A stretch of 33,876 nucleotides of DNA, taken from JAYZAP01 sp964645285. GTDB taxonomy: Bacteria > Pseudomonadota > Alphaproteobacteria > JAAXGF01. Within the stretch, counting starts at the first letter, position 1; each line of letters begins with the position of its first letter. Location of the stretch: NCBI GenBank assembly GCA_964645285.1, contig CAZYDR010000035.1, positions 1 to 33,876 of the forward strand. Reading direction: 5' to 3'. The notes below the pieces were generated by a model that saw only the letters and a list, made by a program, of their open reading frames with translations, made no database searches and was not told the DNA's origin. Shown piece by piece: positions 24,418 to 32,646 of this stretch. The position numbers and the translations under genes were made by a program.

Positions 24418-24433
24418 TGACGATTAAACGTCA
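24418..24433. promoter_or_regulatory. Inverted repeat upstream of SBP operon 2
   Basis: TGACG-ATTAAA-CGTCA, 5-base arms around an AT-rich 6-base centre, 17 bases before the SBP start codon. It may be an operator or an mRNA hairpin over the 5' leader. The 171-base gap 24401-24571 shows no other gene, and I could not find a convincing -35/-10 pair. Confidence 0.35.
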
Positions 24434-24571
24434 TCTATTTGATCGTGTCGGGCCACCAACCCCCGAGCGGGAGTCGTTTGAACCCTATGGCTTGACCACA
24501 GCCTATGCCAATTCATCGCGTTCCGATAGTAGATGATAACCCGGTCAACAACAGTCCGGGTTGTGGGTCGG

Positions 24572-25006
24572 CTAGCTAATCGGTACGCCGGGCACCCAGA
24601 GGTAGCCGTCGGTGTCGATCAGGAAACATTCGCGCAAGCCATGAGGCTTGTCGGTGGCGCCTTCAAGCACCGTATAGCCGAGCCTGTGAGCCTCGGCCTC
24701 GGCTTCGTCCGGGTCGCGGCCCTGAAGCCTGATCTCGGCCCCGACGCCCCGGTGCAGGTCACCATCGAGGCTGCCGCGTAAGGGGTGGTCGCTGTATGTG
24801 TGGTCCGCATGGAGCATCCATTCCGCCTCGCCCCGGCGCAACACCGCGAAATCCTCGTCAGCATAGATCACCGTGGCGTCAAGCACCTCGCGATAAAACG
24901 GTATCGCCCCGTCGATATCGCGGACCAGCAGGTTGACGGTCAGCCCCTTAAGCGAGCGACCATAGTCGTCGGCCGCCATCCACGGTATGGTTGTGCTTTG
25001 CTTCAC
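24572..25006 (-). CDS. VOC-superfamily (glyoxalase/bleomycin-resistance-like) protein
   Basis: 144 residues with the paired beta-alpha-beta-beta-beta pattern of VOC proteins: GLTVNLLVRDIDGAIPFYRE in the first half, a middle strand AVLRRGEAEWMLHADH, then GAEIRLQGRDPDEAEAEAHR and the closing LRECFLIDTDGYLWVP that supplies a metal-ligand Glu. The residue usually His at the first strand is Asn (TVNLLV), so metal binding is uncertain. VOC proteins bind or convert small molecules (glyoxalase, dioxygenase, antibiotic binding); no specific role can be given. It stands 170 bases from SBP 2 and 22 bases from the small Sel1 gene, same strand. Confidence 0.82.
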   Translation of the reverse strand: MKQSTTIPWMAADDYGRSLKGLTVNLLVRDIDGAIPFYREVLDATVIYADEDFAVLRRGEAEWMLHADHTYSDHPLRGSLDGDLHRGVGAEIRLQGRDPDEAEAEAHRLGYTVLEGATDKPHGLRECFLIDTDGYLWVPGVPIS

Positions 25007-25028
25007 GTCCGCTCCATTACCTTTGTTG

Positions 25029-25508
25029 TCATGCGACGGCGAGACGTTCGCCCTCGTCGATCTGATCCTTGGTCATAAGCTGGGCGATGAGGCCGCGAAC
25101 CTCGAGGGCCTGTCCCTTGGCGGTACGATTGTCACTCAAAGCGACCAACGTGAGCCACTTGTAGGCCTCGACGAAATTCTGATCAACGCCGCGACCGCTG
25201 ACGTACAGGGTGCCGAGAGAAAGCTGGGATACCACGTCGCCCCGGTCGGCGGCGACCTGGTACCATTTGGCGGCCGCGTCATCGTCCTGGCGAACACCTT
25301 CGCCCTCACTGAACATGCGGCCCATCATGTACTGGGCGCGAATGCCACCTTCACGGCCCAGCGCATCCATCTGTCTGATGGCCTTGGCGTAATCGTCCGC
25401 CATATACAAATTGAAGGCATCGTCGAACGGGTCGGCCGCCGCCGCCGGCATGATCGACCCGGCGGCGAGGATGGCAACGACAATAGCGGCACGCCACAGC
25501 TGTCTCAT
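25029..25508 (-). CDS. Small secreted Sel1-repeat protein
   Basis: 159 residues from ATG 25508. A signal peptide (RQLWRAAIVVAILAAGSIMP, then AAAA) with likely cleavage before DPFDDAF is followed by about three Sel1 units: FNLYMADDYAKAIRQMDALG, IRAQYMMGRMFSEGEGV and VVSQLSLGTLYVSGRGVDQN, then a helical tail. A longer open frame begins at 25586, but its first 26 residues have no signal-peptide character. It shares the repeat family with the large cytosolic protein at 6664-8020 but is exported. Function unknown; such proteins are periplasmic scaffolds. It lies between the VOC gene and the dCTP deaminase gene on the same strand. Confidence 0.82.
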   Translation of the reverse strand: MRQLWRAAIVVAILAAGSIMPAAAADPFDDAFNLYMADDYAKAIRQMDALGREGGIRAQYMMGRMFSEGEGVRQDDDAAAKWYQVAADRGDVVSQLSLGTLYVSGRGVDQNFVEAYKWLTLVALSDNRTAKGQALEVRGLIAQLMTKDQIDEGERLAVA

Positions 25509-25643
25509 ATTCCCGGTCTCGTTTCCCTGTTTTTTCGCCTCTATATTAGCGAGATCGGCAAAACACGCCATACCCCCAAGATTCAATGGTTTTTGGCAGC
25601 GGTGGGGAAACGGTTAATGCGCTGCAGGGGCGGAAGCGCCCAA

Positions 25644-26807
25644 TCAAGTCACCGGCTTGAACTGTTTGCTCAGCTTCAGGGCCTGGCCCTGGTAGTTGGA
25701 GCCGATGCCCTGGCCGTAGAGCCTGTCGGGCACGTCGGTGAGGCGTTCGTAGCGCAGCCAGCCGATGATCTGCTCGTGCTCGAGCATGAAGGGCACGTCG
25801 TGGGAGCGCACCTCGAGCACCGCCTTGCTGCCGCCGCGGCGCTCCGGGTCGTAGCCGAAGCCGGGGTCGAAGAAGCCGGCGTAGTGGACCCGGAACTCGC
25901 CCACCAGGGTATCGTAGGCGATCATCTCGGCGGCGTGGGTCGGCGGCACGGTAACCGCCTCCTTGGTCGCGAGGATGTAGAAGTCGTCCGGGTCGAGCAC
26001 GATGCCCTTGCCCGGCCGATGGTGGATCGGCTCCCAGAAGTCCTGGGGATCGTAATGATTACGGATATCCACGTCGATGACGTCGGCGTGCTTCTTGGCG
26101 CGGAAGCCGACCAAGCCGGTCGCCGGATCGCCACCAAGATCGAGGGACACCCCGATGCTGTCGTCGCGAATGGTCTCGGCGCCGGGGTCGCTATCGATCA
26201 GGGGACTCTGTTCGTGGAGTCGCTCAAGTGCCGTGCGGCTCGACGCCGACGAACCGCGCCGCATGCGCAACTGGTTAAGCCGCGAGCCCTGACGCACCAC
26301 CACGGAAAACGTGCGCGGCGCGATCTCGACGTACAGCGCCCCCCGGTAGCCGCGCTCAACCCGGTCGAACTGAGTGCCGCCGTCGGTGATCAGCCGGGTG
26401 AAGATATCGAGACGCCCGGTCGAACTCTTGGGATTGGCGAAGGCCGACAGCTTATTGCCGAGATTCACGCTCTCCAACAACGGCACTATATAGACACAGT
26501 CCTTCTCCAGCACCGCGCCTTCGCTGATATCGATCTCGTGCATACCGAATTGGGCGACCTTGTCCATGACCAGGGCGCCGGGGCCGGGCATGAAGCTGGC
26601 CCGTACCCGGTAGGCCACCGGACCAAGGCGCAAATCCAGGCTCGCCGGCTGGACCTGATCGGCGCCGATCTCGACCGACACCACGATCTCCTTGTCACGG
26701 ATCAGGGCATGGATGGTCTGCGACGGCAGAATGCCGGTGCCAAAGGCCGCGCCCTCATGGGCGCTGGTCGGCAGAGACGGGAATAGCAGGCTGGTGGGCT
26801 GGTTCAT
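25644..26807 (-). CDS. dcd: 2'-deoxycytidine 5'-triphosphate deaminase, two-domain type
   Basis: 387 residues, about twice the size of E. coli Dcd. The first half holds the Dcd/dUTPase core: QPASLDLRLGPVAYRV, NPKSSTGRLDIFTRLI (the Ser-Ser...Arg active-site pattern), and YRGALYVEIAPRTF with the catalytic Glu, then the GSRLNQLRM strand. The second half repeats the fold more loosely (IGVSLDLGG, then FYILATKEAVTVPPTHAAEM and FFDPGFGYDPERRG). The enzyme converts dCTP to dUTP and ammonia in dTMP synthesis. This double-length form is known from alphaproteobacteria. ATG 26807 opens MNQPTSLLFP and is preferred over TTG 26819. Confidence 0.88.
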   Translation of the reverse strand: MNQPTSLLFPSLPTSAHEGAAFGTGILPSQTIHALIRDKEIVVSVEIGADQVQPASLDLRLGPVAYRVRASFMPGPGALVMDKVAQFGMHEIDISEGAVLEKDCVYIVPLLESVNLGNKLSAFANPKSSTGRLDIFTRLITDGGTQFDRVERGYRGALYVEIAPRTFSVVVRQGSRLNQLRMRRGSSASSRTALERLHEQSPLIDSDPGAETIRDDSIGVSLDLGGDPATGLVGFRAKKHADVIDVDIRNHYDPQDFWEPIHHRPGKGIVLDPDDFYILATKEAVTVPPTHAAEMIAYDTLVGEFRVHYAGFFDPGFGYDPERRGGSKAVLEVRSHDVPFMLEHEQIIGWLRYERLTDVPDRLYGQGIGSNYQGQALKLSKQFKPVT

Positions 26808-26929
26808 TACGGGCGTCAATCTACCAGCAAATTACGTTTGTTTTCAAATGCTTGAATACCCACAGTCCGGTCCACAGGGACGCCGGAATAAGATGCTTAT
26901 GCATCATGCACTTGCCAGACTTATCCCCA

Positions 26930-29900
26930 TCATTCCGCTGCCGGGCGGTGGTCCAATGTCGTCAGGCAGTGGTCGACCCACTGGGCGGTGAGCTTTTCCT
27001 GGACCGAGTTCTGACGCAGCCGCGAGGCCAGGCCGTCGAAGTCGACCGAGTCGAGCGGCTGGTCCTGATTGAAGCAGGAAAATACCACGAATTCGAGCCC
27101 GGTGTCCGGGTCGCGGTGGGTCTGCAGGCACTGGGCGCAGATTTCCTTCATCATGCATTGCATGGGGGAGTTGATGCTGCCGATGGCCTGGTGGCCGGGT
27201 TTGAGATGGGCCGCCAGCACGCTACGGCGAGCCGCCGTCAGAGCCGCCATCATGCGGTCCGAGCCGATGGTGATGATGCGATCGACGTCGCCGAGCGGAA
27301 TTGTCGTGTCACCTAAAGCGGCGTCCCCGTACGCGGCCATGGCGTCGATGATGGTGCCGGCGAAAGTCAAATCGCCGGGGCGCTCGGGGGTGAAGCCCGG
27401 GGCTTCATCACAGGCCCACACCACCACATCGGCTGCGGCTTCGATGTCGGCCACCTTGTAGCGGTCCTCAAGTTTCTTGTAGCCGGCGAAGTAGAGCACT
27501 TTGCTGCCGGCCTCGCGCAGGGCCCGGCCGATGGAGAACAGCACCGCGTTACCGAGACCACCGCCGGCCAATAGTACGGTCTCGCCGACGGGAATCTCCG
27601 TAGGCATGCCGGTCGGGCCCATGACCACCACCGGCTCGCCGGGCTCGAGTACGGCGCAAATATCCGACGAGCCGCCCATCTCCAAAACAATGAGGCCAAG
27701 CAGACCCTGGTCCGGGTCGGTCCAGGCGCCGGTTATAGCCATACCTTCCATGGCCAGGGCGGTGCCGTTGATGCGCGGCGCCCGGGTCTCGAAATTCTGC
27801 AGCCGGTAGAACTGGCCGGGACGGAAGGCGCGGGCCGCCGTGGGCGCCCGCACCACCACTTCAAGAATGGTCGGCGTCAGGCGGTTGACCGCATGGACCG
27901 TGGCCCGCAGGTCGCGGTTGAGCCCGGCCATGAAATCGCCATTGGCGGCAGTGCTGGCCGGCTCAATCCGTCCCAGCATGAGCGACACCACCGGGTAGCC
28001 CTGCTTGGCGCTAGCCATTGCCTTGACCACATTGCCGGCGAAGGACGGGTGGACGTCGCCGAAGAAACTAAGGGCCCGGCCGTCATCGCGCACCGAGGCC
28101 AGCACCCGCACGTCTTGCGGCTTGGCAATGCGCTCGGGGGTAACTGGGGCGCCGTCTTCATCGACTGCCTGGAAGTAGCGGCCGTCGAGGGCGTAGCAGT
28201 CGGGATATTCGCGGCCCAGCACCGTGTTGGGCTGGGTACCGGCGGCCACCAGCACGCTGCGTGCCGGCAGGGATTCGATGGCGTCCAGAGTAATCCAGCC
28301 GTCGCCGTCGCGGACATGCTGCTGGCGGTTGAGGCGAATGGCCCGGGCATGGCCGCGCCCGTCCACGTCGACCGCCATCGGCGACAGGCACTCGTCGAAA
28401 TGAATGCCCTCCTCCAGGGCCTTTTCGACCTCCTCGTGGTTCAGGGTATAGCTTGGCGAGTCGATAAGCCGCTTGCGATACGCAATGGTCACGCCGCCCC
28501 AGCCGTCGAGCAGTTCGAGAACCCGCGCCTCGCGGCCCCCGGCCTCGGCCGCCGCGCGCTCGGCGCGAATGGCGCGAGCGTGGAAAATGAACTCGTCGGC
28601 GATTTCCCGCTCTTCGTCGTCCCAGCCGGCGCGTACCGTATCTTCGCCGCGCAACGCCACCAGGGCGTCGTAGCGGGTCAGGAACTTCTCCACCTGGACC
28701 GGGTAGTAGGCCAGGGATTCCGTGGCCGTATCGATGGCCGTCAGGCCGCCGCCGATGACCACCACCGGCAGGCGCAACTGCATGTTGGCAATGGAATCGG
28801 TCTTGGCCGCGCCGGTCAGTTGCAGGGCCATGAGAAAGTCCGACGCCGCGCGGACGCCGCGCGCCAGGCCGTTGGCGATGGGTAGCACCGTGGGCTTGCC
28901 GGCGCCGACGGCGAGGGCGATGTGGTCGAAGCCCAGGGCGAAAGCGTCCTCGGCGGTGATGGTGCCACCGAAGCGGATGCCGCCGAACATGGCGAACTGG
29001 GCACGGCGCTCCAACAACAGGCGCACCAGCTTGAGGTAGTTCTTGTTCCAGCGCACGGTGATGCCGTACTCGGCGACGCCGCCGAAGCCGGCTATAACCC
29101 GGTTGTCGGGGGATTCGAACAGGGCTTCCACATCACGCACCGGTTCGAAGCCAACGCGCCCGCCGCTGACATCCACCCCGGAAACTTCGCCCGGCAGGGC
29201 TTCAATCTTCAGCCCGTCGATGCCGACTACCCCGTGGCCGTCGTTCATCAGGTGATGGGCGAGGTTGAAACCGGCCGGGCCGAGGCCGACCACCAGAACT
29301 TTGCGGCCGCTGTCGGGACGCGGCAAGGGGCGGCTGAAATCAAGCGGGTTCCAGCGGGTCAGCAGGCTATAGACCTCGAAGCCCCAGGGCAGGGCCAGCA
29401 CGTCCTTGAGGGTGCGGGTTTCGACCTGGGAAATATCGACAGGATCCTGCTTCTGGTAGATGCAGGCCTTCATGCAGTCGTTGCAGATGCGATGGCCGGT
29501 GGCCGCCGCCATGGGGTTGTCCACGGTGACAATGGCCAGGGCGCCGATGGAATGGCCCTGGGACTTGACCAGGTTGAGCTCCGAGACCCGCTCCTCCAGG
29601 GGGCAGCCGGTCAGAGTCACGCCGAAGGGGCTGGGGCGAAACACGCCGTCCCGGTCGCGCAGGCCCTTGCGGCACGAGTCCTTGCCTTGGTTGTGGCAGA
29701 AGATGCAGTAGTTGGCCTGGTCGAGCGCCGCCGTCAGGTCCATGCCCGCATCGGTCAGGGCGAAGCCGTCGCGGCGGCGCAAGTCCTCGGCCGGCAGGCC
29801 CAGCATATGGTGGCCGTGCATCTGGCTGGTTTCCACCGGCACCAGGCGCTGCGGGTCGGGCTTGCGCGGCACCCTAAACAGAATGCCGTGGCCGAATCGC

Positions 29901-30433
29901 GCCTGGCCCTCGGGCGTCAGGGTCGCCCAGGCGGCGAACTGATGCGCCTGTTCGAGGGCCTCGCTGTTGACTTCTTCGTCGTCGAGCCAGCCCATGACCG
30001 CCGTGGCGAAACCGATCTCATCGACAGCAGCGCCGAGCAACGCCTCAAGACTTGCCTCGATGGCCGCCATGTCGAACGCCGCGGCTTCGTCGGTCCTGAC
30101 CCGCTTGGCGGCGCGACGCTGCACAAACAGGCGTTTGCAGCTGTAGAGCGGCGCCAGTTCATCGTGGGTGGCGGCCAACGCCTGAACCTCGCCCTCGATG
30201 GCGAACAGGGCGGCGACGAAATCCTCCAGATGGGGCGCCAGATCGACCATGAGCTGGGCCGTCTCGCTGCCATCCTGATCGTCAGGCGCGGCGCGAGCGG
30301 CGCTGAGCCGGGCGCCCAGATCACCATCGGCTGCGGCTATGTGAGCGAGGAAGGCGGCATCCAGCTTGACCAGTCCATCCCGCTCATAGAGGTCGTCGAA
30401 TTCAAGCCCAAAGGCCAGGGAAAGCGCGCTCAT
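26930..30433 (-). CDS. 1167-residue iron-sulfur flavoprotein: GltD/NfnB-like part fused to PyrK/NfnA-like part
   Basis: Domains in order. Residues 1-235: helical region I do not recognise. 243-324: seven cysteines (C243-x2-C246-x7-C254, C277, C317-x2-C320-x3-C324), as in the two [4Fe-4S] clusters before GltD-type modules. 379-800: FAD/NAD(P) module with VVGLGPAGFN (381-390) and a second dinucleotide loop VVVIGGGLTAIDTA (557-570). 845-1080: ferredoxin-reductase-like module with RPGQFYRLQNF (871-881), GPTGMPTEIP (939-948) and LLAGGGLGNAV (954-964). 1093-1120: C-x5-C-x2-C-x17-C, a [2Fe-2S] site as in PyrK/NfnA. The order equals NfnB then NfnA of the electron-bifurcating NADH-dependent ferredoxin:NADP+ oxidoreductase, or GltD plus PyrK. 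Likely cytosolic redox enzyme; electron partners unknown. It has its own promoter, divergent from a cytochrome c gene. Confidence 0.82.
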   Translation of the reverse strand: MSALSLAFGLEFDDLYERDGLVKLDAAFLAHIAAADGDLGARLSAARAAPDDQDGSETAQLMVDLAPHLEDFVAALFAIEGEVQALAATHDELAPLYSCKRLFVQRRAAKRVRTDEAAAFDMAAIEASLEALLGAAVDEIGFATAVMGWLDDEEVNSEALEQAHQFAAWATLTPEGQARFGHGILFRVPRKPDPQRLVPVETSQMHGHHMLGLPAEDLRRRDGFALTDAGMDLTAALDQANYCIFCHNQGKDSCRKGLRDRDGVFRPSPFGVTLTGCPLEERVSELNLVKSQGHSIGALAIVTVDNPMAAATGHRICNDCMKACIYQKQDPVDISQVETRTLKDVLALPWGFEVYSLLTRWNPLDFSRPLPRPDSGRKVLVVGLGPAGFNLAHHLMNDGHGVVGIDGLKIEALPGEVSGVDVSGGRVGFEPVRDVEALFESPDNRVIAGFGGVAEYGITVRWNKNYLKLVRLLLERRAQFAMFGGIRFGGTITAEDAFALGFDHIALAVGAGKPTVLPIANGLARGVRAASDFLMALQLTGAAKTDSIANMQLRLPVVVIGGGLTAIDTATESLAYYPVQVEKFLTRYDALVALRGEDTVRAGWDDEEREIADEFIFHARAIRAERAAAEAGGREARVLELLDGWGGVTIAYRKRLIDSPSYTLNHEEVEKALEEGIHFDECLSPMAVDVDGRGHARAIRLNRQQHVRDGDGWITLDAIESLPARSVLVAAGTQPNTVLGREYPDCYALDGRYFQAVDEDGAPVTPERIAKPQDVRVLASVRDDGRALSFFGDVHPSFAGNVVKAMASAKQGYPVVSLMLGRIEPASTAANGDFMAGLNRDLRATVHAVNRLTPTILEVVVRAPTAARAFRPGQFYRLQNFETRAPRINGTALAMEGMAITGAWTDPDQGLLGLIVLEMGGSSDICAVLEPGEPVVVMGPTGMPTEIPVGETVLLAGGGLGNAVLFSIGRALREAGSKVLYFAGYKKLEDRYKVADIEAAADVVVWACDEAPGFTPERPGDLTFAGTIIDAMAAYGDAALGDTTIPLGDVDRIITIGSDRMMAALTAARRSVLAAHLKPGHQAIGSINSPMQCMMKEICAQCLQTHRDPDTGLEFVVFSCFNQDQPLDSVDFDGLASRLRQNSVQEKLTAQWVDHCLTTLDHRPAAE

Positions 30434-30462
30434 AATCCCGCCATTTTGCCATTGTCATGGTT

Positions 30463-30491
30463 GATATAGGCTACCATCACCGCTCCGGCAA
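30463..30491 (-). promoter_or_regulatory. Promoter of the iron-sulfur flavoprotein gene
   Basis: On the minus strand TTGCCG (30491-30486), 17-base spacer, TATATC (30468-30463). Expected start of transcription near 30456, leaving a leader of about 23 bases with GGCGGG before ATG 30433. An inverted repeat lies just upstream of the -35. Confidence 0.5.
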
Positions 30492-30494
30492 TAC

Positions 30495-30510
30495 TGTTTG
30501 TACTCAAACA
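30495..30510. promoter_or_regulatory. Inverted repeat TGTTTG-N4-CAAACA in the divergent flavoprotein/cytochrome region
   Basis: Perfect 6-base arms around TACT, followed by a third half site AGTTTG (30511-30516). It lies 3 bases upstream of the flavoprotein -35 box and 129 bases before the cytochrome start, the position expected for an activator of the former or a shared regulator. It differs from the FNR/Crp consensus (TTGAT-N4-ATCAA). The remainder of 30434-30638 shows no gene. Confidence 0.45.
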
Positions 30511-30638
30511 AGTTTGTCGCCTCGGACCAAGGCGTCGAACCATACCAGCGCGCCGCCACGGCACAACCGATTTTCCCCGCTGCTCTTGACAGTTTCCGGC
30601 CCCTGGCAGCACTCGTCTAAACCATCCGGTAAGACCCC

Positions 30639-31007
30639 ATGCGCCTTCTGCTTTGCCTGCTGCTCTTCACCACCCTCGCCGCCCCGGCGATGGCGGCCGA
30701 TCTGCGCAATGGCCGCGAGCTCGCCAAACTGTGCCGCGAGTGCCATGCCATGAAGGCTGGCGGGCGCGAGAAGTTCGGGCCCAATCTCCACGGCGTGTTC
30801 GGCCGCGCCGCCGGCAGTGTCGCGGGCTATCCCTACTCCGACGCCATGGCCGCCGCCGGCTGGGTGTGGAACGAGGATAGCCTGGACACCTTCATCACCG
30901 ATCCCCGGGGCCGTCTGCCCGGCACCCAGATGCCTTTCCCTGGCCTGCCCGAAGCGTCCGACCGGACCGACCTCATCGCCTATCTCATGCGCGCCACCAG
31001 GAAGTAG
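30639..31007 (+). CDS. Small class I cytochrome c, periplasmic
   Basis: 122 residues with a signal peptide (MRLLLCLLLFTTLAAPAMA, cleavage near residue 20). The heme site is CRECH at 32-36, then KFGPNLHGVFGR typical of cytochrome c2-type proteins, and the axial Met98 in GTQMPFPG. Mature size is about 100 residues with one covalent heme; it acts as an electron carrier between membrane complexes. It has CAMKAGG-type spacing as in short cytochromes of this group. It is divergent from the iron-sulfur flavoprotein; a working link would need electrons to cross the membrane, so I do not claim one. Confidence 0.92.
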   Translation: MRLLLCLLLFTTLAAPAMAADLRNGRELAKLCRECHAMKAGGREKFGPNLHGVFGRAAGSVAGYPYSDAMAAAGWVWNEDSLDTFITDPRGRLPGTQMPFPGLPEASDRTDLIAYLMRATRK

Positions 31008-31060
31008 GGGCGCGGCGCCGGATTTCGCGTAAAATGGTCACCAAATTGTCGGAGAAAGGC

Positions 31061-31179
31061 ATGTTCAGATGAGAGGGCGGGGCTTCCAGCCATCTTACCG
31101 GCGTCATTCTGGTGGTGGTTTCGGCGGTGGTGTTCAGCACCGCCGGGGTCTTCACCAAGGCGGTGGAGTCCGGTGACTG
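31061..31179 (+). pseudogene. EamA/DMT transporter stump with in-frame stop
   Basis: A good ribosome site (GGAG, 31051) and ATG 31061 begin MFR, then TGA at 31070-31072. In the same frame the sequence continues as the first membrane segment of an EamA-type transporter: LTGVILVVVSAVVFSTAGVF and TKAVESGD, then a second TGA at 31177-31179. The remaining nine membrane segments are absent. The methyltransferase GTG at 31173 overlaps the end. A deletion must have joined the stump to the methyltransferase gene. An alternative is a short membrane leader peptide, but the likeness to EamA segment 1 argues against it. Confidence 0.6.
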
Positions 31180-31958
31180 AAGCGCAACCAACCCACGGCA
31201 ACTACGACCGCACCATCGTCACCGTCAACGAGTTGATCTGGGGCGAGGGGTTCATGGCGCCCGGTGGTGCGGCGGCAGTTCATCCGGTGGTCGAGGGCCT
31301 CGACCTCCGGGACCGCACTGTGCTCGACATCGGCTGCGCCGTCGGTGGCGTCGACCGGGTGCTGGCGGAAAATTACGGCTGCTCGGTCATCGGCTTCGAC
31401 ATCGTGCCGTTGCTTATCGACGTCGGCCGCGCCCGCATGACCGAGGCCGGCCTCAGCGAGCGCGTCAATCTGCGTCTGGTCGAGCCCGGCCCCCTGCCGC
31501 TGGACGATCATTCAGTGGACGTGGTGTTCGGCAAGGACTCGTGGCTGCTGATCGACGACAAGCCGGCGTTCTTCGCCGAAGTGGTCCGCGTGCTCAAGCC
31601 CGGCGGTACGCTGGCGGCCAGCGAATGGATGGGCGACGGCCAATCGCCCAGCCCCGCCATGCAAACCTATTTCGACCTGCGCGGCATGAGCTACAAACTG
31701 GTCAGCGCCGAGGCCTACGGCGGCCTGCTCGAAGATGCCGGCCTTGTCGATGTCACCGTCACCGACACCTCGGCGACCTACCGGGCCGAGGCGCGGCGCG
31801 AGCACAACCGCCTGAAAGGCGCCCTGCGCGAACCGATGATCGACGTCCTGGGGCCGGACAAGCAGGCCCATTTTGTGACCCAATGGGATGCCATGTGTAA
31901 GGTGCTCGACCTGGGCGAGCTCCGCACCGGGCATTTGCGGGCGCGCAAGCCGGATTAG
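31173..31958 (+). CDS. SAM-dependent methyltransferase, phosphoethanolamine N-methyltransferase-like
   Basis: 261 residues, class I Rossmann fold. Motif I is VLDIGCAVGGVDRVLAENYG (from residue 50), the acidic end of strand 2 is VIGFDIVP, and motif post-I to III includes SVDVVFGKDSWLLIDDKPAF and VLKPGGTLAASEWM. The preceding IWGEGFMAPGG (22-32), motif I with ENYG and the IDDKPAFF segment are typical of phosphobase methyltransferases of choline-lipid synthesis, though sarcosine-type N-methyltransferases are close. The substrate is thus likely an amine or phospho-amine. GTG 31173 is the only start near the correct N-terminus. The stop overlaps that of the convergent aquaporin gene by two bases (TTAG). 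Confidence 0.8.
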   Translation: MTEAQPTHGNYDRTIVTVNELIWGEGFMAPGGAAAVHPVVEGLDLRDRTVLDIGCAVGGVDRVLAENYGCSVIGFDIVPLLIDVGRARMTEAGLSERVNLRLVEPGPLPLDDHSVDVVFGKDSWLLIDDKPAFFAEVVRVLKPGGTLAASEWMGDGQSPSPAMQTYFDLRGMSYKLVSAEAYGGLLEDAGLVDVTVTDTSATYRAEARREHNRLKGALREPMIDVLGPDKQAHFVTQWDAMCKVLDLGELRTGHLRARKPD

Positions 31959-32638
31959 CGCTCCCCCGACGCAAACCAGCGGAAGATCCAGGTGGCGAGG
32001 ATGGCGCCGATCAGTTGGGCAGCGATGAAGGCCGGGGCGTCGGCCAGGCGGATGCCGGAGAAGGTGTCGGTAAAGGCGCGGCCGAGAGTCACCGCCGGGT
32101 TGGCGAAGGAGGTCGACGAGGTGTACCAGTAGCCCGCCGAAATAACCAAGCCGACCGCGTAGGGCACCGCGCCGGGACGCCAGCGCAGGCAGGCCAGGAT
32201 AGTGCCGACCAGGGCCACGGTGGCGACCACCTCGGCCAGCCACATACCGGGCGCGGCCCGCATGGTGGTCGAGTGCTGGATCAGCGGCTCACCGAACATG
32301 ACATGGGCGAGGCCGACGCCGATGAGGGCGGCAATCACCTGAACCGCCCCATAGGCCACGGCGTCGCGGCCGGCGATGCTCCGGCGCAGGACAAACGCAA
32401 GCGTCACCGCTGGGTTGAAATGAGCCCCGGAGATCGGCCCTAACACCAGGATCAGCACCGCCAATATGGCGCCGGTAGCCGCCGTGTTGGCGAGCAGCGC
32501 CACCGCGTCGTTGCCGCCGGCTAGACGCTCGGCCATGATTCCCGAACCGACCACGCCAGCCAGCAGGGCGGCGGTGCCCAGACCTTCGGCGGCGAGCCGG
32601 TGGCCAAGGCCGAATTTTGGCGGCGACTGTTCGGTCAT
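31955..32638 (-). CDS. Aquaporin-family channel (MIP), AqpS-like
   Basis: 227 residues, six membrane segments and two half-membrane loops with the NPA boxes: GAHFNPAVT (N75) and SFANPAVTLGR (N180), the second followed by the selectivity-filter Arg. It is encoded 8 bases after the arsenate reductase gene and was almost certainly co-transcribed with it. In Sinorhizobium meliloti AqpS, encoded beside arsC, lets arsenite formed inside the cell flow out, in place of an ArsB/Acr3 pump. By context I propose the same role; by sequence alone a general water or glycerol-type channel is possible. Confidence 0.88.
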   Translation of the reverse strand: MTEQSPPKFGLGHRLAAEGLGTAALLAGVVGSGIMAERLAGGNDAVALLANTAATGAILAVLILVLGPISGAHFNPAVTLAFVLRRSIAGRDAVAYGAVQVIAALIGVGLAHVMFGEPLIQHSTTMRAAPGMWLAEVVATVALVGTILACLRWRPGAVPYAVGLVISAGYWYTSSTSFANPAVTLGRAFTDTFSGIRLADAPAFIAAQLIGAILATWIFRWFASGER

Positions 32639-32646
32639 GGCTTTGC

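Noticed and set aside
24987..26786. Plus-strand open frame of 599 codons
   Set aside because: It runs antisense across the Sel1 and dCTP deaminase genes, both supported by motifs and starts; a shadow frame.
26892..26905. GATGC-TTAT-GCATC inverted repeat between the flavoprotein and dCTP deaminase genes
   Set aside because: Five-base arms in a 122-base gap, no T-run; within what chance gives.
28922..30469. Plus-strand open frame of 515 codons opposite the iron-sulfur flavoprotein
   Set aside because: No family motif; composition (Ala, Gly, Gln, His) fits the complement of a GC-rich gene with clear motifs.
31008..31060. Possible terminator after the cytochrome c gene
   Set aside because: No stem with a following T-run; the stretch reads as the leader of the EamA stump.
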